Positions 34,227 through 44,876 are shown, numbered from the stretch's first letter. The stretch is 64,000 nt of DNA from Anaeromyxobacter_A sp035636195 (GCA_035636195.1 DASPZP010000034.1:1-64000), one strand, 5' to 3'. Numbers and translations: made by a program. Notes: a model not told the origin generated them from the letters alone.

Positions 34227-35219
34227 TCAACTCGAGTCCGAGATGGTCAGGTAGACCATCGTCTGGTTCAGCAGCTGATAGGCGATCTCACCGAATGTGA
34301 TGGGTCCGATGATCGCTCCCGTGCTCCGGCCCTCCAGCGACGAATGGACGAAGTTGAGGACGCAGTTGCACGAGAACGCGATTCGATTCTCGAGCCCGGC
34401 GGGTAGCGCGGAGACGAACGCGTCCACGTAGTCGGGGACCGGCCGGGCGTGGTGGTAGCCGATGCCGGCGAAGACCGGAGCGTAGAACCGAACCTCGCCC
34501 CCGGGCTGACCGACGGCGAGGAAGCTCACGTTGATGCGGGCGCCACAGTAGTCGGCGACGAGGGGCAGGCGCGTGTCGATGCCGGTTTCCTGGATGTACT
34601 CGGCGAAGTTGCGCGGGCGTCCGTCGATGTGGGCGACGGTGGCGGAGAACCCTGTCCTCGGGAAGGTGATCTCGGCGCCGTCCCCCTTCTCGAAGATGTT
34701 GAGGATCCCGAGCTCTGCCGTCTTCCCAGGAGGGAAGCAGACGTGCATCACCACGGCCTCCTGCTCCAGCGCCTCACCCGTGGTGCCGTCGAGCACCTTG
34801 GGCGTCACCTCACCGATCTCGGACAGGTGGACGCCCGAGATCCACCCGAAGAGCGGAGCGGTCGCGAACTTGTCATACCGCGGGGCGTCCACCGCAAACG
34901 AGAGGTGCACCCGGCTGCCGCTCGGGACGATGATGATGCCCATCCCCTTGGCCGGTAGATCCGCGTACACCCGCGCGATGCCGCCCTCGTCGTAGCGGCG
35001 AATGCCCGCGTACTCGAACCGCTCCGGCAGCTTCTCGACGAAGATCCGGCGGCGATCGACGACGCCGCCCTCGTCGCTCATGAAGTACGGGATGGTGCCC
35101 GCGATCCATCTTCCCCTGGGCAGCCGGCGCAGCAGGCTCTCGTCACCAGCCAGTAGCAGCGCCTCTCCCCGGCGAATCATCGCCGCGACCTCGTCGACCT
35201 CCAGGAGATGCCGCAGCAT
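34227..35219 (-). CDS. Conserved hypothetical protein (DUF6976-like)
   Basis: 330 aa from ATG 35219 (MLRHLLEVDEVAAMIRRGEALLLAGDE). A soluble protein with the conserved-looking block PRGRWIAGTIPYFMSDEGG near residue 35, a Cys motif NRIAFSCNCVLNFVHSSLEG near the end, and the final strand FGEIAYQLLNQTMVYLTI. The pattern is reminiscent of a family catalogued as DUF6976, seen in deltaproteobacteria, but I cannot confirm it. No signal peptide or membrane helix. It ends 60 bp before the sugar-binding protein and lies divergent from a hybrid kinase. Confidence 0.6.
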   Translation of the reverse strand: MLRHLLEVDEVAAMIRRGEALLLAGDESLLRRLPRGRWIAGTIPYFMSDEGGVVDRRRIFVEKLPERFEYAGIRRYDEGGIARVYADLPAKGMGIIIVPSGSRVHLSFAVDAPRYDKFATAPLFGWISGVHLSEIGEVTPKVLDGTTGEALEQEAVVMHVCFPPGKTAELGILNIFEKGDGAEITFPRTGFSATVAHIDGRPRNFAEYIQETGIDTRLPLVADYCGARINVSFLAVGQPGGEVRFYAPVFAGIGYHHARPVPDYVDAFVSALPAGLENRIAFSCNCVLNFVHSSLEGRSTGAIIGPITFGEIAYQLLNQTMVYLTISDSS

Positions 35220-35399
35220 GCCTCGCCTCAGTATATCTGGCGTGAGCTTCCATTTCCGCGCCCGACGGGGATCGCGGGTGGCACTGCACGCCAGCCGCCC
35301 GGCGCGTGTTCTGCCCTGCTGGCGCTGGCCGATGGGGCGCTCGCGCGCCGCCACGGATATGGGTGGTGGCGGCCAGGCCCCTGTGCGTCCACCTCCGAA

Positions 35400-36920
35400 A
35401 TGAACCTGCTCGCCGAACAGCTCCGGATCAGCGCGATGCAGGTGGAAGCCACTCGCTTCCAGCGGTTCGCGCGGGACGCTCCCATCGGCATCGTCTTCAT
35501 CAGCAGCGACGGCCGGGTGCAGTTCGCGAATGACGAGTACCTGCGGATCATCGATCGCTCGCGCGAGGAGTTCGAGGCGGAGCGGTTTCGCCCGGGTCCG
35601 GGCGGGGTCCCCAGATGGTTGCGCCCCGAGCTCGGCGCGCGACACGAGAGCGAATACGTCCGGAGCGACGGTACCCGGGTCCCGATCCTCGTCGGCCTTT
35701 CGAGTCAACCGGACGGCCTGGCGGCGTTCGTCATCGATCTGACCTCCGAGAAGTCGGCGCAGCTCGCGCGGCAGGAGAGCGAGGAGCGCTACCGCGCGAT
35801 CGCCGAGAAGCTCGAGGAGGCGGATCGCCGCAAGAACGAGTTCTTGAGCGTGCTCTCGCACGAGTTGCGGAACCCGCTCGCGCCGATCCGGAACGCGCTG
35901 CATCTCCTCGCCCGCGCGCCGGACGACCTCGCGCGAACGGCGCGGGCTCGCGACGTGATCGCCCGACAGTTCGGGCACCTCTCGCGGCTGGTGGACGACC
36001 TCCTCGACATCACCCGCATCACGCGCGGACGGATCGAGCTCCATCGCGAGCCGCTCGATCTCTCGCGGCTCGTGCGCGACACCGTCGAGGACCATCGCGG
36101 CGAGCTCGAGGCCGCGGGGCTCCGCCTCCTCCTGGAGGTGCCGACCGCGGTCGTCCCGATCGACGGCGACGCGACCCGGCTCGCCCAGGTCCTCGGGAAC
36201 CTGCTCGCCAACTCGGCCAAGTTCACGGCGCGCGGCGGCACGGTCGCGGTGCGCATTGGGGAGGAACCTGGGGGCGCCGCGCTCATCGAGGTCCGCGACA
36301 CGGGCGAGGGCATCGAGGCCGACGTGCTCTCGCGCCTCTTCCAGCCGTTCTCCCAGGCGGACCGCAGCCTCGCGCGCTCCCGCGGCGGGCTGGGCCTCGG
36401 GCTCACGGTCGTGAAGGGCCTCGTCGAGCTGCACGGCGGAACGGTCGCCGTGACGAGCGGCGGCCGCGGCGCCGGGACGAAGGTCGTGGTCCGCCTGCCG
36501 CTCGCTCCGGCGCTACCGCCGCCCGGGCCACGCGCCGACACCGCCCCGTCCATCGCGCACGTCCTGATCGTCGAGGACAACGTCGACGCGGCCGAGACGC
36601 TGCGGGAGGCGCTGAAGCTCGAGGGGATGGCAGTCACGGTCGCGTATGACGGCGATGCCGGCCTCGATGCGGCCCGGCGGAACGTGCCGGACCTCGTCAT
36701 CTGCGACATCGGCCTGCCTGGAGACCTCGACGGCTACGGCGTCGCGCGCGCGATCCGGGCGGACCCGGCGCTGCGCCACACGCCGCTCGTGGCGCTGACC
36801 GGCTACGCGGGGCCGGAGGATCAGGCGCGCGCGCTGGAGGCGGGGTTCGACCGGCACCTGGCGAAGCCGATCGGGATCGAGGACCTGCTGCACGCGATCG
36901 CTCCCCTCACGCGGCACTGA
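35400..36920 (+). CDS. Hybrid histidine kinase (PAS-HisKA-HATPase-REC)
   Basis: 506 aa, soluble. PAS domain at about 20-110 (FARDAPIGIVFISSDGRVQFAND). H-box FLSVLSHELRNPLAPI (about 155). ATPase domain: NLLANSAKF (N), DTGEGIEADV (G1), FQPFSQAD (F), GGLGLGLTVV (G2). C-terminal receiver (about 385-505) with acidic pocket VEDN, phospho-acceptor in LVICDIGLPG and Lys in LAKPIG. The receiver may pass phosphate to an Hpt protein or regulate the kinase itself. ATG at 35400 is chosen because upstream residues overlap the divergent gene's start region. No target gene is adjacent; the next gene is tamA. Confidence 0.9.
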   Translation: MNLLAEQLRISAMQVEATRFQRFARDAPIGIVFISSDGRVQFANDEYLRIIDRSREEFEAERFRPGPGGVPRWLRPELGARHESEYVRSDGTRVPILVGLSSQPDGLAAFVIDLTSEKSAQLARQESEERYRAIAEKLEEADRRKNEFLSVLSHELRNPLAPIRNALHLLARAPDDLARTARARDVIARQFGHLSRLVDDLLDITRITRGRIELHREPLDLSRLVRDTVEDHRGELEAAGLRLLLEVPTAVVPIDGDATRLAQVLGNLLANSAKFTARGGTVAVRIGEEPGGAALIEVRDTGEGIEADVLSRLFQPFSQADRSLARSRGGLGLGLTVVKGLVELHGGTVAVTSGGRGAGTKVVVRLPLAPALPPPGPRADTAPSIAHVLIVEDNVDAAETLREALKLEGMAVTVAYDGDAGLDAARRNVPDLVICDIGLPGDLDGYGVARAIRADPALRHTPLVALTGYAGPEDQARALEAGFDRHLAKPIGIEDLLHAIAPLTRH

Positions 36921-36962
36921 TCGAGCAAGCACGGGAGCGGCCGCGCCCACTAGAACTGTGGG

Positions 36963-38996
36963 GTGCTCGAACACCGACGGACACTCTGCGTCGCGGCCGT
37001 CGTCCTGGCCATGGGCTGCGCAACTGGGGAGAGACGAGATCTCCCCCAGGTGCACTCGGTGCGAATCGAGGGCGCGAGAAAGGTCCAAGAGGGGGACATC
37101 AAGAAGCACATCCTCACCACCGAGAACAGCTGGGTCCCTTTCTCGCGGAGACAGTACTTCGAGGAAGATGCGTGGAAGACGGACCTCCGCCGCATCGAGA
37201 AGTTCTACCGGGCGCAGGGCTTCTACCAGGCGAAGGTGACCGGAGCGGAAGTGAAGGCCCACGGGCAGAAGGAGGTGGACGTCTTCGCCACGGTGGAAGA
37301 GGGCGACCCGACCCGCATCAGCTCGGTCAACATCCAGGGGCTGGATGACCTCCCCGACGGGGACCGGAAGCAGCTCCTCGAGCAAGTCGAGCTCAAGGTG
37401 GGGCAGATCTTCATCGTGGAGCGCTGGGACGGGCTCAAGGAGAAGCTCCTCCACACTCTTCTGGAAGAGGGCTACGCGGCGGCCACGGCGCAGGGGGAGG
37501 TGAAGGTGGGCCTCGATACGCACGCGGCCGAGGTCACCGTCAGCGTCGACCATGGCCCGCGATACCGGTTCGGCGCCGTGTCGGTGAAGAAGTACACGCC
37601 TTCGCGAGTGTCGCCTTGGCGCATCACGGAGCAAGCCACGGCGGAGGCTACGCCGGGCGACTGGTACTCCTTGAAGGCGCAGAGCGAAGCGGAAGCGCGC
37701 GTCTTCAAGATGGGCGTCTTCGGAGCGGTGAAGTTGAAGCCGGCGGAGCCCGATCCAGGGACCCTCACCGTTCCCTTGCAGGTGGACGCCCAGGAGTCGC
37801 GCTTTCATACCGTCAGCGTCGGAGGCGGCATCGCGGTTGACCAGACCCGGCAGGAGCTCCGCGCGACGTCGCGCTATATTGACCGGGATTTCTTGGGCGG
37901 CCTGCGCAGGCTTACCCTCAACGCAATGGCCGGCTACGCGTGGATTCCGACTTTCTACGCATCGACCGCGTCGGGCGCCCAGCGCGGCGTGGTGGGCAGC
38001 CTCAGCGGGGAGCTCGAGCAGCCCAGGCTCCTCTCCTCCCGCGACCTCAAGCTCGATTCCAAGCTCACGCTGGAGCGGGGGCTCGAGCCTGCCTATAGCT
38101 ACTACGGGGGACGCGCGAAGCTGGCTGTGGTCTACGCGCCGACGAACCACCTCACGATCACGCCATCGTACAATCTCGAGTTCTACCGACTCGAGTCCGG
38201 GTCTGCCCAGCTCACCGGCCCAGCACCGGCGCTCCTCTTCGGCTGCCCGGAGAACTGCGTGCTCTCCTACGCAGAGGAGCTCGTCGAATGGGACATGCGA
38301 GATGACCGCCAGGAGCCCCACCGCGGCTATTACCTCGCCCTGTCGCTCCAGGAGGGCGGCGGGATACTGGGCGGAAGCTTCGGCTATTTCCGCATCGTCC
38401 CCGAGGCTCGCGGCTACGTTTCGTTCCTCGAGCAGGACAAGCTGACGTTCGCAGCGCGGGTGAAGGTGGGGACGCTCATCCCCGGAAACGGGAACGACGC
38501 GTCGAGCCCCATCGTCTCGCGGTTCTACTCGGGCGGAAACGACATGCGCGGCTTCAACAGCCGGAGGCTCTCCCCCGAGTTCGTCGTACCTCAGCCTGGG
38601 TCGACGACGCTGGGTTACACCGTCCCGGTTGGCGGAAACGGCTTGTTCGAGTCCTCCTTCGAGGCCCGCTACAACCTTACCGGCGCCCTGGTGCTGGCGG
38701 CCTTCGTCGACACGGGCTTCGTCACGCGCGAGCGCCTCGACGCGAGGGCCTTCCGCGACGACATCCTGGTGGCCTTCGGTGCCGGGCTCCGGTACCGGAC
38801 TCCGGTCGGGCCGATCCGTGTGGACTTCGGCTACCGTCCGGACATCGGCCCTCCCCTGGCCGTGACTCAATCGCCCGGCACCTCGCTCACTGCGCCGACG
38901 AGATCCAGCTGCTTTGGGCTCGGGAGCGGAGGACCCAGGGCGGGCGCCCCCGAAGGCCCCTGCGTCCTCCACATTTCGATCGGCGAGGCCTTCTAG
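36963..38996 (+). CDS. tamA: TamA-like Omp85 outer-membrane protein
   Basis: 677 aa from GTG 36963. A lipoprotein-like leader (VAAVVLAMGCATG) precedes several POTRA domains (about 30-330: VHSVRIEGARKVQEGDI, ISSVNIQGLDDL, YRFGAVSVKKY) and a 16-strand Omp85 barrel with the RGF-type loop NDMRGFNSRRLSP and a final aromatic residue (ISIGEAF). It works with TamB, next gene, in moving or inserting outer-membrane proteins or lipids. The Cys in the leader would anchor the protein to lipid, unusual for TamA. Spacing to tamB is 115 bp. Confidence 0.85.
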   Translation: MLEHRRTLCVAAVVLAMGCATGERRDLPQVHSVRIEGARKVQEGDIKKHILTTENSWVPFSRRQYFEEDAWKTDLRRIEKFYRAQGFYQAKVTGAEVKAHGQKEVDVFATVEEGDPTRISSVNIQGLDDLPDGDRKQLLEQVELKVGQIFIVERWDGLKEKLLHTLLEEGYAAATAQGEVKVGLDTHAAEVTVSVDHGPRYRFGAVSVKKYTPSRVSPWRITEQATAEATPGDWYSLKAQSEAEARVFKMGVFGAVKLKPAEPDPGTLTVPLQVDAQESRFHTVSVGGGIAVDQTRQELRATSRYIDRDFLGGLRRLTLNAMAGYAWIPTFYASTASGAQRGVVGSLSGELEQPRLLSSRDLKLDSKLTLERGLEPAYSYYGGRAKLAVVYAPTNHLTITPSYNLEFYRLESGSAQLTGPAPALLFGCPENCVLSYAEELVEWDMRDDRQEPHRGYYLALSLQEGGGILGGSFGYFRIVPEARGYVSFLEQDKLTFAARVKVGTLIPGNGNDASSPIVSRFYSGGNDMRGFNSRRLSPEFVVPQPGSTTLGYTVPVGGNGLFESSFEARYNLTGALVLAAFVDTGFVTRERLDARAFRDDILVAFGAGLRYRTPVGPIRVDFGYRPDIGPPLAVTQSPGTSLTAPTRSSCFGLGSGGPRAGAPEGPCVLHISIGEAF

Positions 38997-39111
38997 CCCT
39001 ACACACGCATGCCAAACGGACGGGCCACCAGGTGCTCGCCGTGCGGTTCCAGTCGCGATTCGGCGCCCTTACCTATGAGGAGGCAGCCCTCTTTTGGGCA
39101 AGGGGTGCGTC

Positions 39112-42100
39112 ATGGCGTCACCGAAGTCGAGCGGTGGCGGGAGCCGGAGCCCGAAGTGGCACAAGGGGCTGAGATGGCTCGCCATCGCCGCGCTGTCGCT
39201 CGTCGGGCTCGTGCTCGTCCTCGTCCTCGGGACGCTCACGTACGTCGCGACGCCGTCCGGCGGAGAGCGGCTCCGCAAGCTCGTCGTCGAGAAGGCGAAC
39301 GCCACCATCGAAGGAGCCATCGCGGTTCAGAAGCTCTCCCTGCGTGGCGGGCACCTGATGCTCGAAGGCCTCGAGCTCCGTGACCCGGACGGCGAGATGG
39401 TCGCGAGCGTCGCCGCGCTCGAGGTCCGACTTCGCCTCACGGCGCTCGTACGAAAGCGCCTCGATGTCATGCTCGTCCGACTGGACGGGCAGGAACTTCA
39501 CCTCGAACAGGACGAGAGCGGGAGCAACCTCGAGCGCGCGATCGCGGAGCGGAACCCGACGCCCAAGCTCGAGAAGGCGAGCGAGAAGGGCGGCGTGGGG
39601 CTCATCCTCGAGGACATCGAGATTGCCCACGGCGTCGTCGACGTCGTGCAGCGCTCCGCGGGCACCTCGCGCCACATCCACCTCGATGACCTCGTGGCAC
39701 ATGGCTCCGCCAAGGCGGTGGGGGATGCGCTCGGAGCGCGGCTGGACATGACCGGGAACTTCGCTGCTCCCTTCGAAGGCCCCTTTCACCTCGGCCTCGT
39801 CGCTGCGGGCGCGGGTGAGCGCAAGGACGCGCGGCTCGCGCTCGAGCTCGGGACGGCGAAGCTCGTGGCCACGGGGCACATGGAGGACGAGAGCCGCGCG
39901 GATGTCAGGATCGAGTCGCTCCTGGTCCCGCCGGAGATTGCTCGGGCGTTCTCGTCGAGCTACCCGCTCCGTGCGGTGGCGTCGCTTTCGGCGGAGGCCA
40001 AGCGGAACGGTGATGAGCTCTCTCTGCGCCTCGAAGCCAAGGCCGCCTCGGCGACCGCACAGGTGGACGGGGACTTCAACCTGGCCACCCAGCGCACCCA
40101 TCGGACGACGGTCGTCGTTCGCCACGTGGATCTGAGCGAGCTGACCGACGACGGTCCACCCTCCGACATCGCCTTGAGCCTGGAGGCGTCGGGGGGAGGG
40201 AACTCGCTCGACGATCTCGTCGGCCGGCTGGAGATGAGTGTGCCCTCCTCGCCGATGGCGGGCGAGACGATGGGTCCGGTGCACGTGCTGGCGACCGCGA
40301 AGGATGCCGAGGTGCAGCTGCCGGAGCTCCTGATCAACGTACCAGGCGTTCGAATCGAGGCGCGGGGGCGAGCAAGCAAGGACCGACTGGCATTGGGTGG
40401 GAAGCTCCTGGCGAGCGATCTCCGCGCGCTCAGCCGGACTCTGGGCAAGCTCGCGGGTCCCAAGGGTATCTCCTTGAAGGGACAGGGGCAGCTCTCCTTC
40501 GCGGTCGCGGGCTTGGTGGAGCATCCCTCGCTCGAGGCGGACGGCAGCTTCCCCGTCCTCGCGTACCAGAAGAACCGGGTGGGCGGCCTGGCGCTGCACG
40601 TCGATACGCCGGACCTGAAGGTGCCCACCGGTACGAAGGCGCGCGTGACGGCGAGGACGCTGGCGCTCGCACCCAGGAAGGTATTCCGCGCGGTGCTCCT
40701 CGAGGTGGACGGCAGCGGCCGGGAGCTGAGCCTGGACGCAGCCGTGCACGGCTACGCGGAGCTGGCCCTCCGGGCGCAGGCCACGCTCTCTCCGGACGGT
40801 CACGCGGGGACGCTGAATGCGCTGTCGTTGCGTTACCCCGAGGCGCAATGGACGCTGGAGGCGCCGGTACAGATCGAGTCTCGCCCAGGCCTGCTCGCGC
40901 TTTCACCCTTGACTCTGCGGTCGGGTGAGGAGGCCGTCTCGGCGAGGGTGCTCGAGCGCGGGACGAAACTCGACGCGTCGCTCGGGCTCCGTTCCTTCGA
41001 CCTCGGGAAGCTTCCGCGGGCATTCGTCGATCCGGCGCTCGCGCTCGGAGGGATCCTGAATGTCGAGGTACGCGCGAAAGGCTCGAGCGGGAAGCCGGAC
41101 GTGGTGGCCAAGGTCGATCTCCAGGGTGGCCGGTTCAAGAAGTATCGGAACGTCCAGCTCCGCCTGGACGCGTCCTACGCCAAGGACGAGGCGAAGGGAA
41201 CGATCGCTGCGAACGGCGAGGGTATCAAGCTGACCGGTGCCTTCGACCTGCCCGTGAAGGCGCTCAGGCAGGGGCGGCACGTACCGGTGAAGATGGAGCT
41301 CGAGGTACCCGAGTTCCGCCTGGATGAATCGCTCCGGCAGCTCGGACTCGAGAAGCCCATCTCCGGGCTCCTGTCGGCGCAGGTCTCCTTGAGAGGGACG
41401 GCGGATGATCCGCGGCTCGAGGCCGCGTTCAAGGGGCGCAGGCTCCAGGTGAAGCAGCTCAGGCCTACGGACATGGACGTCGCCCTGGCGAGCGCAGACG
41501 ACGGCCGGCTCGGGGCTCGCGTGGACCTCACGCTGGAAGGGAAGAAGAGCTTCGTCGAGATGAGGACGCCGTTCACAGTCGGCCAGGTAATCCGCAAACC
41601 GCCAAACCGGGCCGCGCTCATGTCGGCCGAGTTCGTGCTCGAGGCGGACGTCCGAGAGCTCCCGCTGAAGCTCCTGTCCGAGGCAGGCTTGAGCGACGAG
41701 CCCCTGGATGGCGCGTTGAGCGCGCGGGCGCATGTGACCGGCACGGCCATGTCTCCCGCCGGCGAGGTCTCCGTGAGCGGGAAAGGGATCGCGACACAGG
41801 GCTTGAAGGCTCTGGACGCGAGCATCCACCTCCGGGCGGCAGACGATCTCCGTGTGGACATGCGCGCCGAGCAGCGCGGAAAGGCCATCTTCACGGCCAA
41901 GGCCCGCGTGGGCGCCGGCCCGAAGCAGCTCAACGAGCCCGACCGCCTGGCTCAGGCTGCGCTCTCGCTCGATGCGAGCGTCGGTCCCTTGTCCCTGTCC
42001 GAGCTGCAAGCCGCACTTCAGCCGACCGATGTGGATCCAGCGCGGGCGCCACCGAAGATCCGTGGCACGCTCGCGGGTCAGCTCGCCGTGGGCGGCACCC

Positions 42101-43716
42101 TCCAGGACCCGCGGGTTGTGCTCCGGACGCGTGTGGACGGGCTCGGCGCGGAGAGATCGCCAGACGGACGGGTGGCGCTCAACTTCGATTACGTGAACGC
42201 GAAGGAGACGCTCGACCTCCTCTTGAAGTCGCAGAACAAGGGCGAGCTGCACGCCGCGGCGGCCGCCCAGGTCGACCTCTCGTATCCGGCCGTGACCCGG
42301 ACCCGGGGGCTCGACACCACACCGGTGGACGCGACGCTCACGGCGAAGGACTTCGACCCGGGCTTCCTCTCGCACCTGACCGGCGCAGTGGCGAAGGTGG
42401 GAGGGCTCCTGTACGCCGACGCCCGCCTGACCGGGACGATGCGATCGCCCGCGGTGAAGGGCCGGCTCGAGTGGAAGGACGGCCTCCTCTCCACTCACGG
42501 AAACGGTGACTTCACGAACATTCACCTCCTCGCGATCGGCGACAACGACCGGATCGAGCTCAAGGAGCTGAGCGCGAAGAGCGGAAGCGGAACGGCCAAG
42601 CTCTCGGCCCTGGCGACGCGGACCGGCAGCAAGGAGTTCAAGCTTCACGCCGCCGCGGAGATGAACAAGTTCCCGGTGATGTCCCAGGGACAGGTCGCGG
42701 CGACGCTGTCGATCCGGAGCACCGCCGACGGCGCTGCCTCCCCGACCAGCGTGAGCATCAAGAACCTCGACATCCCCGAGGCGCACGTGCAGCTCCCTGA
42801 CGTGCAGCGGAAGGACGTCCAGAAGCTGGATGATCCGCCGGACGTCCTGTTGACCGTCAACGGCAAGCCGATCCGGGGCACGAAGGCGAAGTCGCCGGGG
42901 GAAGCGAGCGCTGCCGCGGAGCCGGGTGACAGTGGCTCCGGAAGCGCCGAGCCTGGCTCGTCCGGCTCCGAGCGTGCGGGAGCTCAGGTGACGGTGCTCG
43001 TGAATGCTCCGAGGAACCTCTGGATCCAGGGCAACGACATCAACACCGAGATCGGCCTCTCCGACGGCTTCCGCGTCGAGTACGCCACTGCGCCGAAAGT
43101 ATTCGGCGACGTGAACGTGCTCCGGGGACGACTCGACGTCTTCGGGCGGCGCTTCGACCTGCAGCGGGACTCCAAGATCTCCTTCACGGGTCCGGCGTTA
43201 CAGCCCGATCTGAACGTCACGGCGACGTACAAGAACGAGATCGAGCAGGTGACCGTCTATCTCAAGGTACAGGGGGAGGCGGAGAAGCTGCAGCTGCAGC
43301 CGACCTCGGAGCCGCCGCTCCCCGAGACCGAGATCTACACGCTGCTCGCGACCGGCCACACGTCTCTCCATCACGGCACCGGGAAGTCGTCGCCCGCGGG
43401 CGAGGCGGCGTCGCTCGTGGGTTCGGCGGCGGCGTCCCAGCTGAAGAAGACGCTCTCCGGCAAGCTTCCGCTCGACGTCCTCTCCATCGAGGCCGGGGAC
43501 AGCGGCATCGCAGGCTCGAAGCTCGAGGCCGGCACCTACGTGAACGACCGGTTCTACGTCGGCTTCACGGGCCGGATCGGTGCAGACCCCATGCGCGGGG
43601 AGAACTCCAACGAGGTGGAGCTCGAGTACCAGCTCTCGAAGCACTGGAGCGTCAACGGCAGCTACGGGGACGCACGCGCGGGCGGAGCCGGCGTGAACTG
43701 GCGCAAGGACTACTGA
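39112..43716 (+). CDS. tamB: TamB-like translocation/assembly module protein
   Basis: 1534 aa from ATG 39112 with AAGGGG upstream. An N-terminal membrane anchor (WLAIAALSLVGLVLVLVLGTLTYVA, about 22-47) is followed by a very long repetitive beta-strand region (beta-taco groove) and a C-terminal TamB/DUF490 domain (VEYATAPKVFGDVNVLRGRLDVFGRRF, then LQPTSEPPLPETEIYTLLATG and ending NWRKDY). A low-complexity Ser/Gly/Glu linker lies near residue 1270-1295. Such proteins bridge inner and outer membrane and may carry lipids. Pairs with the TamA-like protein upstream. Confidence 0.9.
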   Translation: MASPKSSGGGSRSPKWHKGLRWLAIAALSLVGLVLVLVLGTLTYVATPSGGERLRKLVVEKANATIEGAIAVQKLSLRGGHLMLEGLELRDPDGEMVASVAALEVRLRLTALVRKRLDVMLVRLDGQELHLEQDESGSNLERAIAERNPTPKLEKASEKGGVGLILEDIEIAHGVVDVVQRSAGTSRHIHLDDLVAHGSAKAVGDALGARLDMTGNFAAPFEGPFHLGLVAAGAGERKDARLALELGTAKLVATGHMEDESRADVRIESLLVPPEIARAFSSSYPLRAVASLSAEAKRNGDELSLRLEAKAASATAQVDGDFNLATQRTHRTTVVVRHVDLSELTDDGPPSDIALSLEASGGGNSLDDLVGRLEMSVPSSPMAGETMGPVHVLATAKDAEVQLPELLINVPGVRIEARGRASKDRLALGGKLLASDLRALSRTLGKLAGPKGISLKGQGQLSFAVAGLVEHPSLEADGSFPVLAYQKNRVGGLALHVDTPDLKVPTGTKARVTARTLALAPRKVFRAVLLEVDGSGRELSLDAAVHGYAELALRAQATLSPDGHAGTLNALSLRYPEAQWTLEAPVQIESRPGLLALSPLTLRSGEEAVSARVLERGTKLDASLGLRSFDLGKLPRAFVDPALALGGILNVEVRAKGSSGKPDVVAKVDLQGGRFKKYRNVQLRLDASYAKDEAKGTIAANGEGIKLTGAFDLPVKALRQGRHVPVKMELEVPEFRLDESLRQLGLEKPISGLLSAQVSLRGTADDPRLEAAFKGRRLQVKQLRPTDMDVALASADDGRLGARVDLTLEGKKSFVEMRTPFTVGQVIRKPPNRAALMSAEFVLEADVRELPLKLLSEAGLSDEPLDGALSARAHVTGTAMSPAGEVSVSGKGIATQGLKALDASIHLRAADDLRVDMRAEQRGKAIFTAKARVGAGPKQLNEPDRLAQAALSLDASVGPLSLSELQAALQPTDVDPARAPPKIRGTLAGQLAVGGTLQDPRVVLRTRVDGLGAERSPDGRVALNFDYVNAKETLDLLLKSQNKGELHAAAAAQVDLSYPAVTRTRGLDTTPVDATLTAKDFDPGFLSHLTGAVAKVGGLLYADARLTGTMRSPAVKGRLEWKDGLLSTHGNGDFTNIHLLAIGDNDRIELKELSAKSGSGTAKLSALATRTGSKEFKLHAAAEMNKFPVMSQGQVAATLSIRSTADGAASPTSVSIKNLDIPEAHVQLPDVQRKDVQKLDDPPDVLLTVNGKPIRGTKAKSPGEASAAAEPGDSGSGSAEPGSSGSERAGAQVTVLVNAPRNLWIQGNDINTEIGLSDGFRVEYATAPKVFGDVNVLRGRLDVFGRRFDLQRDSKISFTGPALQPDLNVTATYKNEIEQVTVYLKVQGEAEKLQLQPTSEPPLPETEIYTLLATGHTSLHHGTGKSSPAGEAASLVGSAAASQLKKTLSGKLPLDVLSIEAGDSGIAGSKLEAGTYVNDRFYVGFTGRIGADPMRGENSNEVELEYQLSKHWSVNGSYGDARAGGAGVNWRKDY

Positions 43717-43807
43717 GCTCGCGCCGACACGGCGCGCAAGCGCGTCGCCGCCAGGCGTGCGTCCGCTCCGCCGCGTGCATAGCTTCGGAAGCATCCGGAG
43801 GTGCAAT

Positions 43808-44809
43808 GTGACAGGCGCCGTCGTCCACCACGCTTGGTGCCAGGGCCATGACCCGGGGCCGGAGCACCCGGAGGGCGCCGATCGCCTGGAGGGCATCCTC
43901 GGCGCGGTCCGGGCCGACACGGCCCTCCGCGGCGCGGTGCGAGAGGTGCAAGCCCGGCCGGCGACGCTCCAGGACCTGCTGCGCGTCCATGCGCCGGAGC
44001 ACCTGGCGCTCGTGCGGAAGGCGGCGGAGGAGGCCAGCTCGGCCGGAGGCGTCCGCTGGCTCGATCCCGACACGGCCGTCTCCGCGCTCTCCTTCGAGGC
44101 GGCGCTCGCCTCGGCGGGGTGCGCCATCGAGGCCGCGGAGCTCGTCGCGCGAGGCGAGGCAAGCGCCGCGTTCGCGTGCTGTCGTCCCCCTGGCCACCAC
44201 GCCACGCCCGACCGCGCGATGGGATTCTGCCTCTTCAACAACGTGGCGGTCGCTGCCCGGCGCCTGCAAGCGCGCTTCGCGATGGAGCGGCTGCTCATCG
44301 TCGACTGGGACGTCCATCACGGCAACGGCACGCAGGAGATCTTCTGGGAGGACCCCTCGATCTACTACCTGTCACTCCACCTGTACCCCCACTACCCTGG
44401 CACCGGCGCCGCCTCGGAGCGCGGCGCGGGTGCAGGCGCGGGCACGACCCGGAACGTCCCGCTCGGCCACGGGACGACGGCCGCCGAGTACCGCGATGCC
44501 TTCCGCGAGGCCCTCGACGCCACGCTCGAGGAGTTCACGCCGGAGATGGTGCTCGTCTCTGCCGGGTTCGACTGCCTCGCCGGCGATCCGCTCGGCGGAA
44601 TCCTGCTCGAGCCCGCGGATCTGCACGCGATCGCCTCGGACCTGCTCGAGCGCACCCGCTCCGCGACCGATGGACGCATCGCTGCGGTGCTCGAGGGCGG
44701 ATACGTCCCAGCGCGCATGGGCCAGGCCGTCGCGGACGTGCTGCGGTCCTTCTGCGGCCTGCCCGCCTCGGCAGGCGAGGCCACGTCGCCGTCGCCCGCG
44801 GCGCCCTGA
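43808..44809 (+). CDS. Histone deacetylase-family (acetylpolyamine/acetoin-type) hydrolase
   Basis: 333 aa from GTG 43808, with GGAGG eight bases upstream. All zinc-site and catalytic motifs are present: RPPGHHA (His-His, about 125), WDVHHGNGTQ (Asp and His ligands, about 163), and SAGFDCLAGDPLGG (Asp ligand, about 250), with the final LEGGY. The family removes acetyl groups from lysine or polyamines. The start HHAWCQGHDPGPEHPEGADRL is typical of bacterial class II-like enzymes. It stands alone downstream of tamB. Confidence 0.92.
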   Translation: MTGAVVHHAWCQGHDPGPEHPEGADRLEGILGAVRADTALRGAVREVQARPATLQDLLRVHAPEHLALVRKAAEEASSAGGVRWLDPDTAVSALSFEAALASAGCAIEAAELVARGEASAAFACCRPPGHHATPDRAMGFCLFNNVAVAARRLQARFAMERLLIVDWDVHHGNGTQEIFWEDPSIYYLSLHLYPHYPGTGAASERGAGAGAGTTRNVPLGHGTTAAEYRDAFREALDATLEEFTPEMVLVSAGFDCLAGDPLGGILLEPADLHAIASDLLERTRSATDGRIAAVLEGGYVPARMGQAVADVLRSFCGLPASAGEATSPSPAAP

Positions 44810-44876
44810 CGGACGATCGGCGTGCCCCCTGACGCACGCCACCGCCGCGACTCTCACCCACGGAAGAGATCGACGC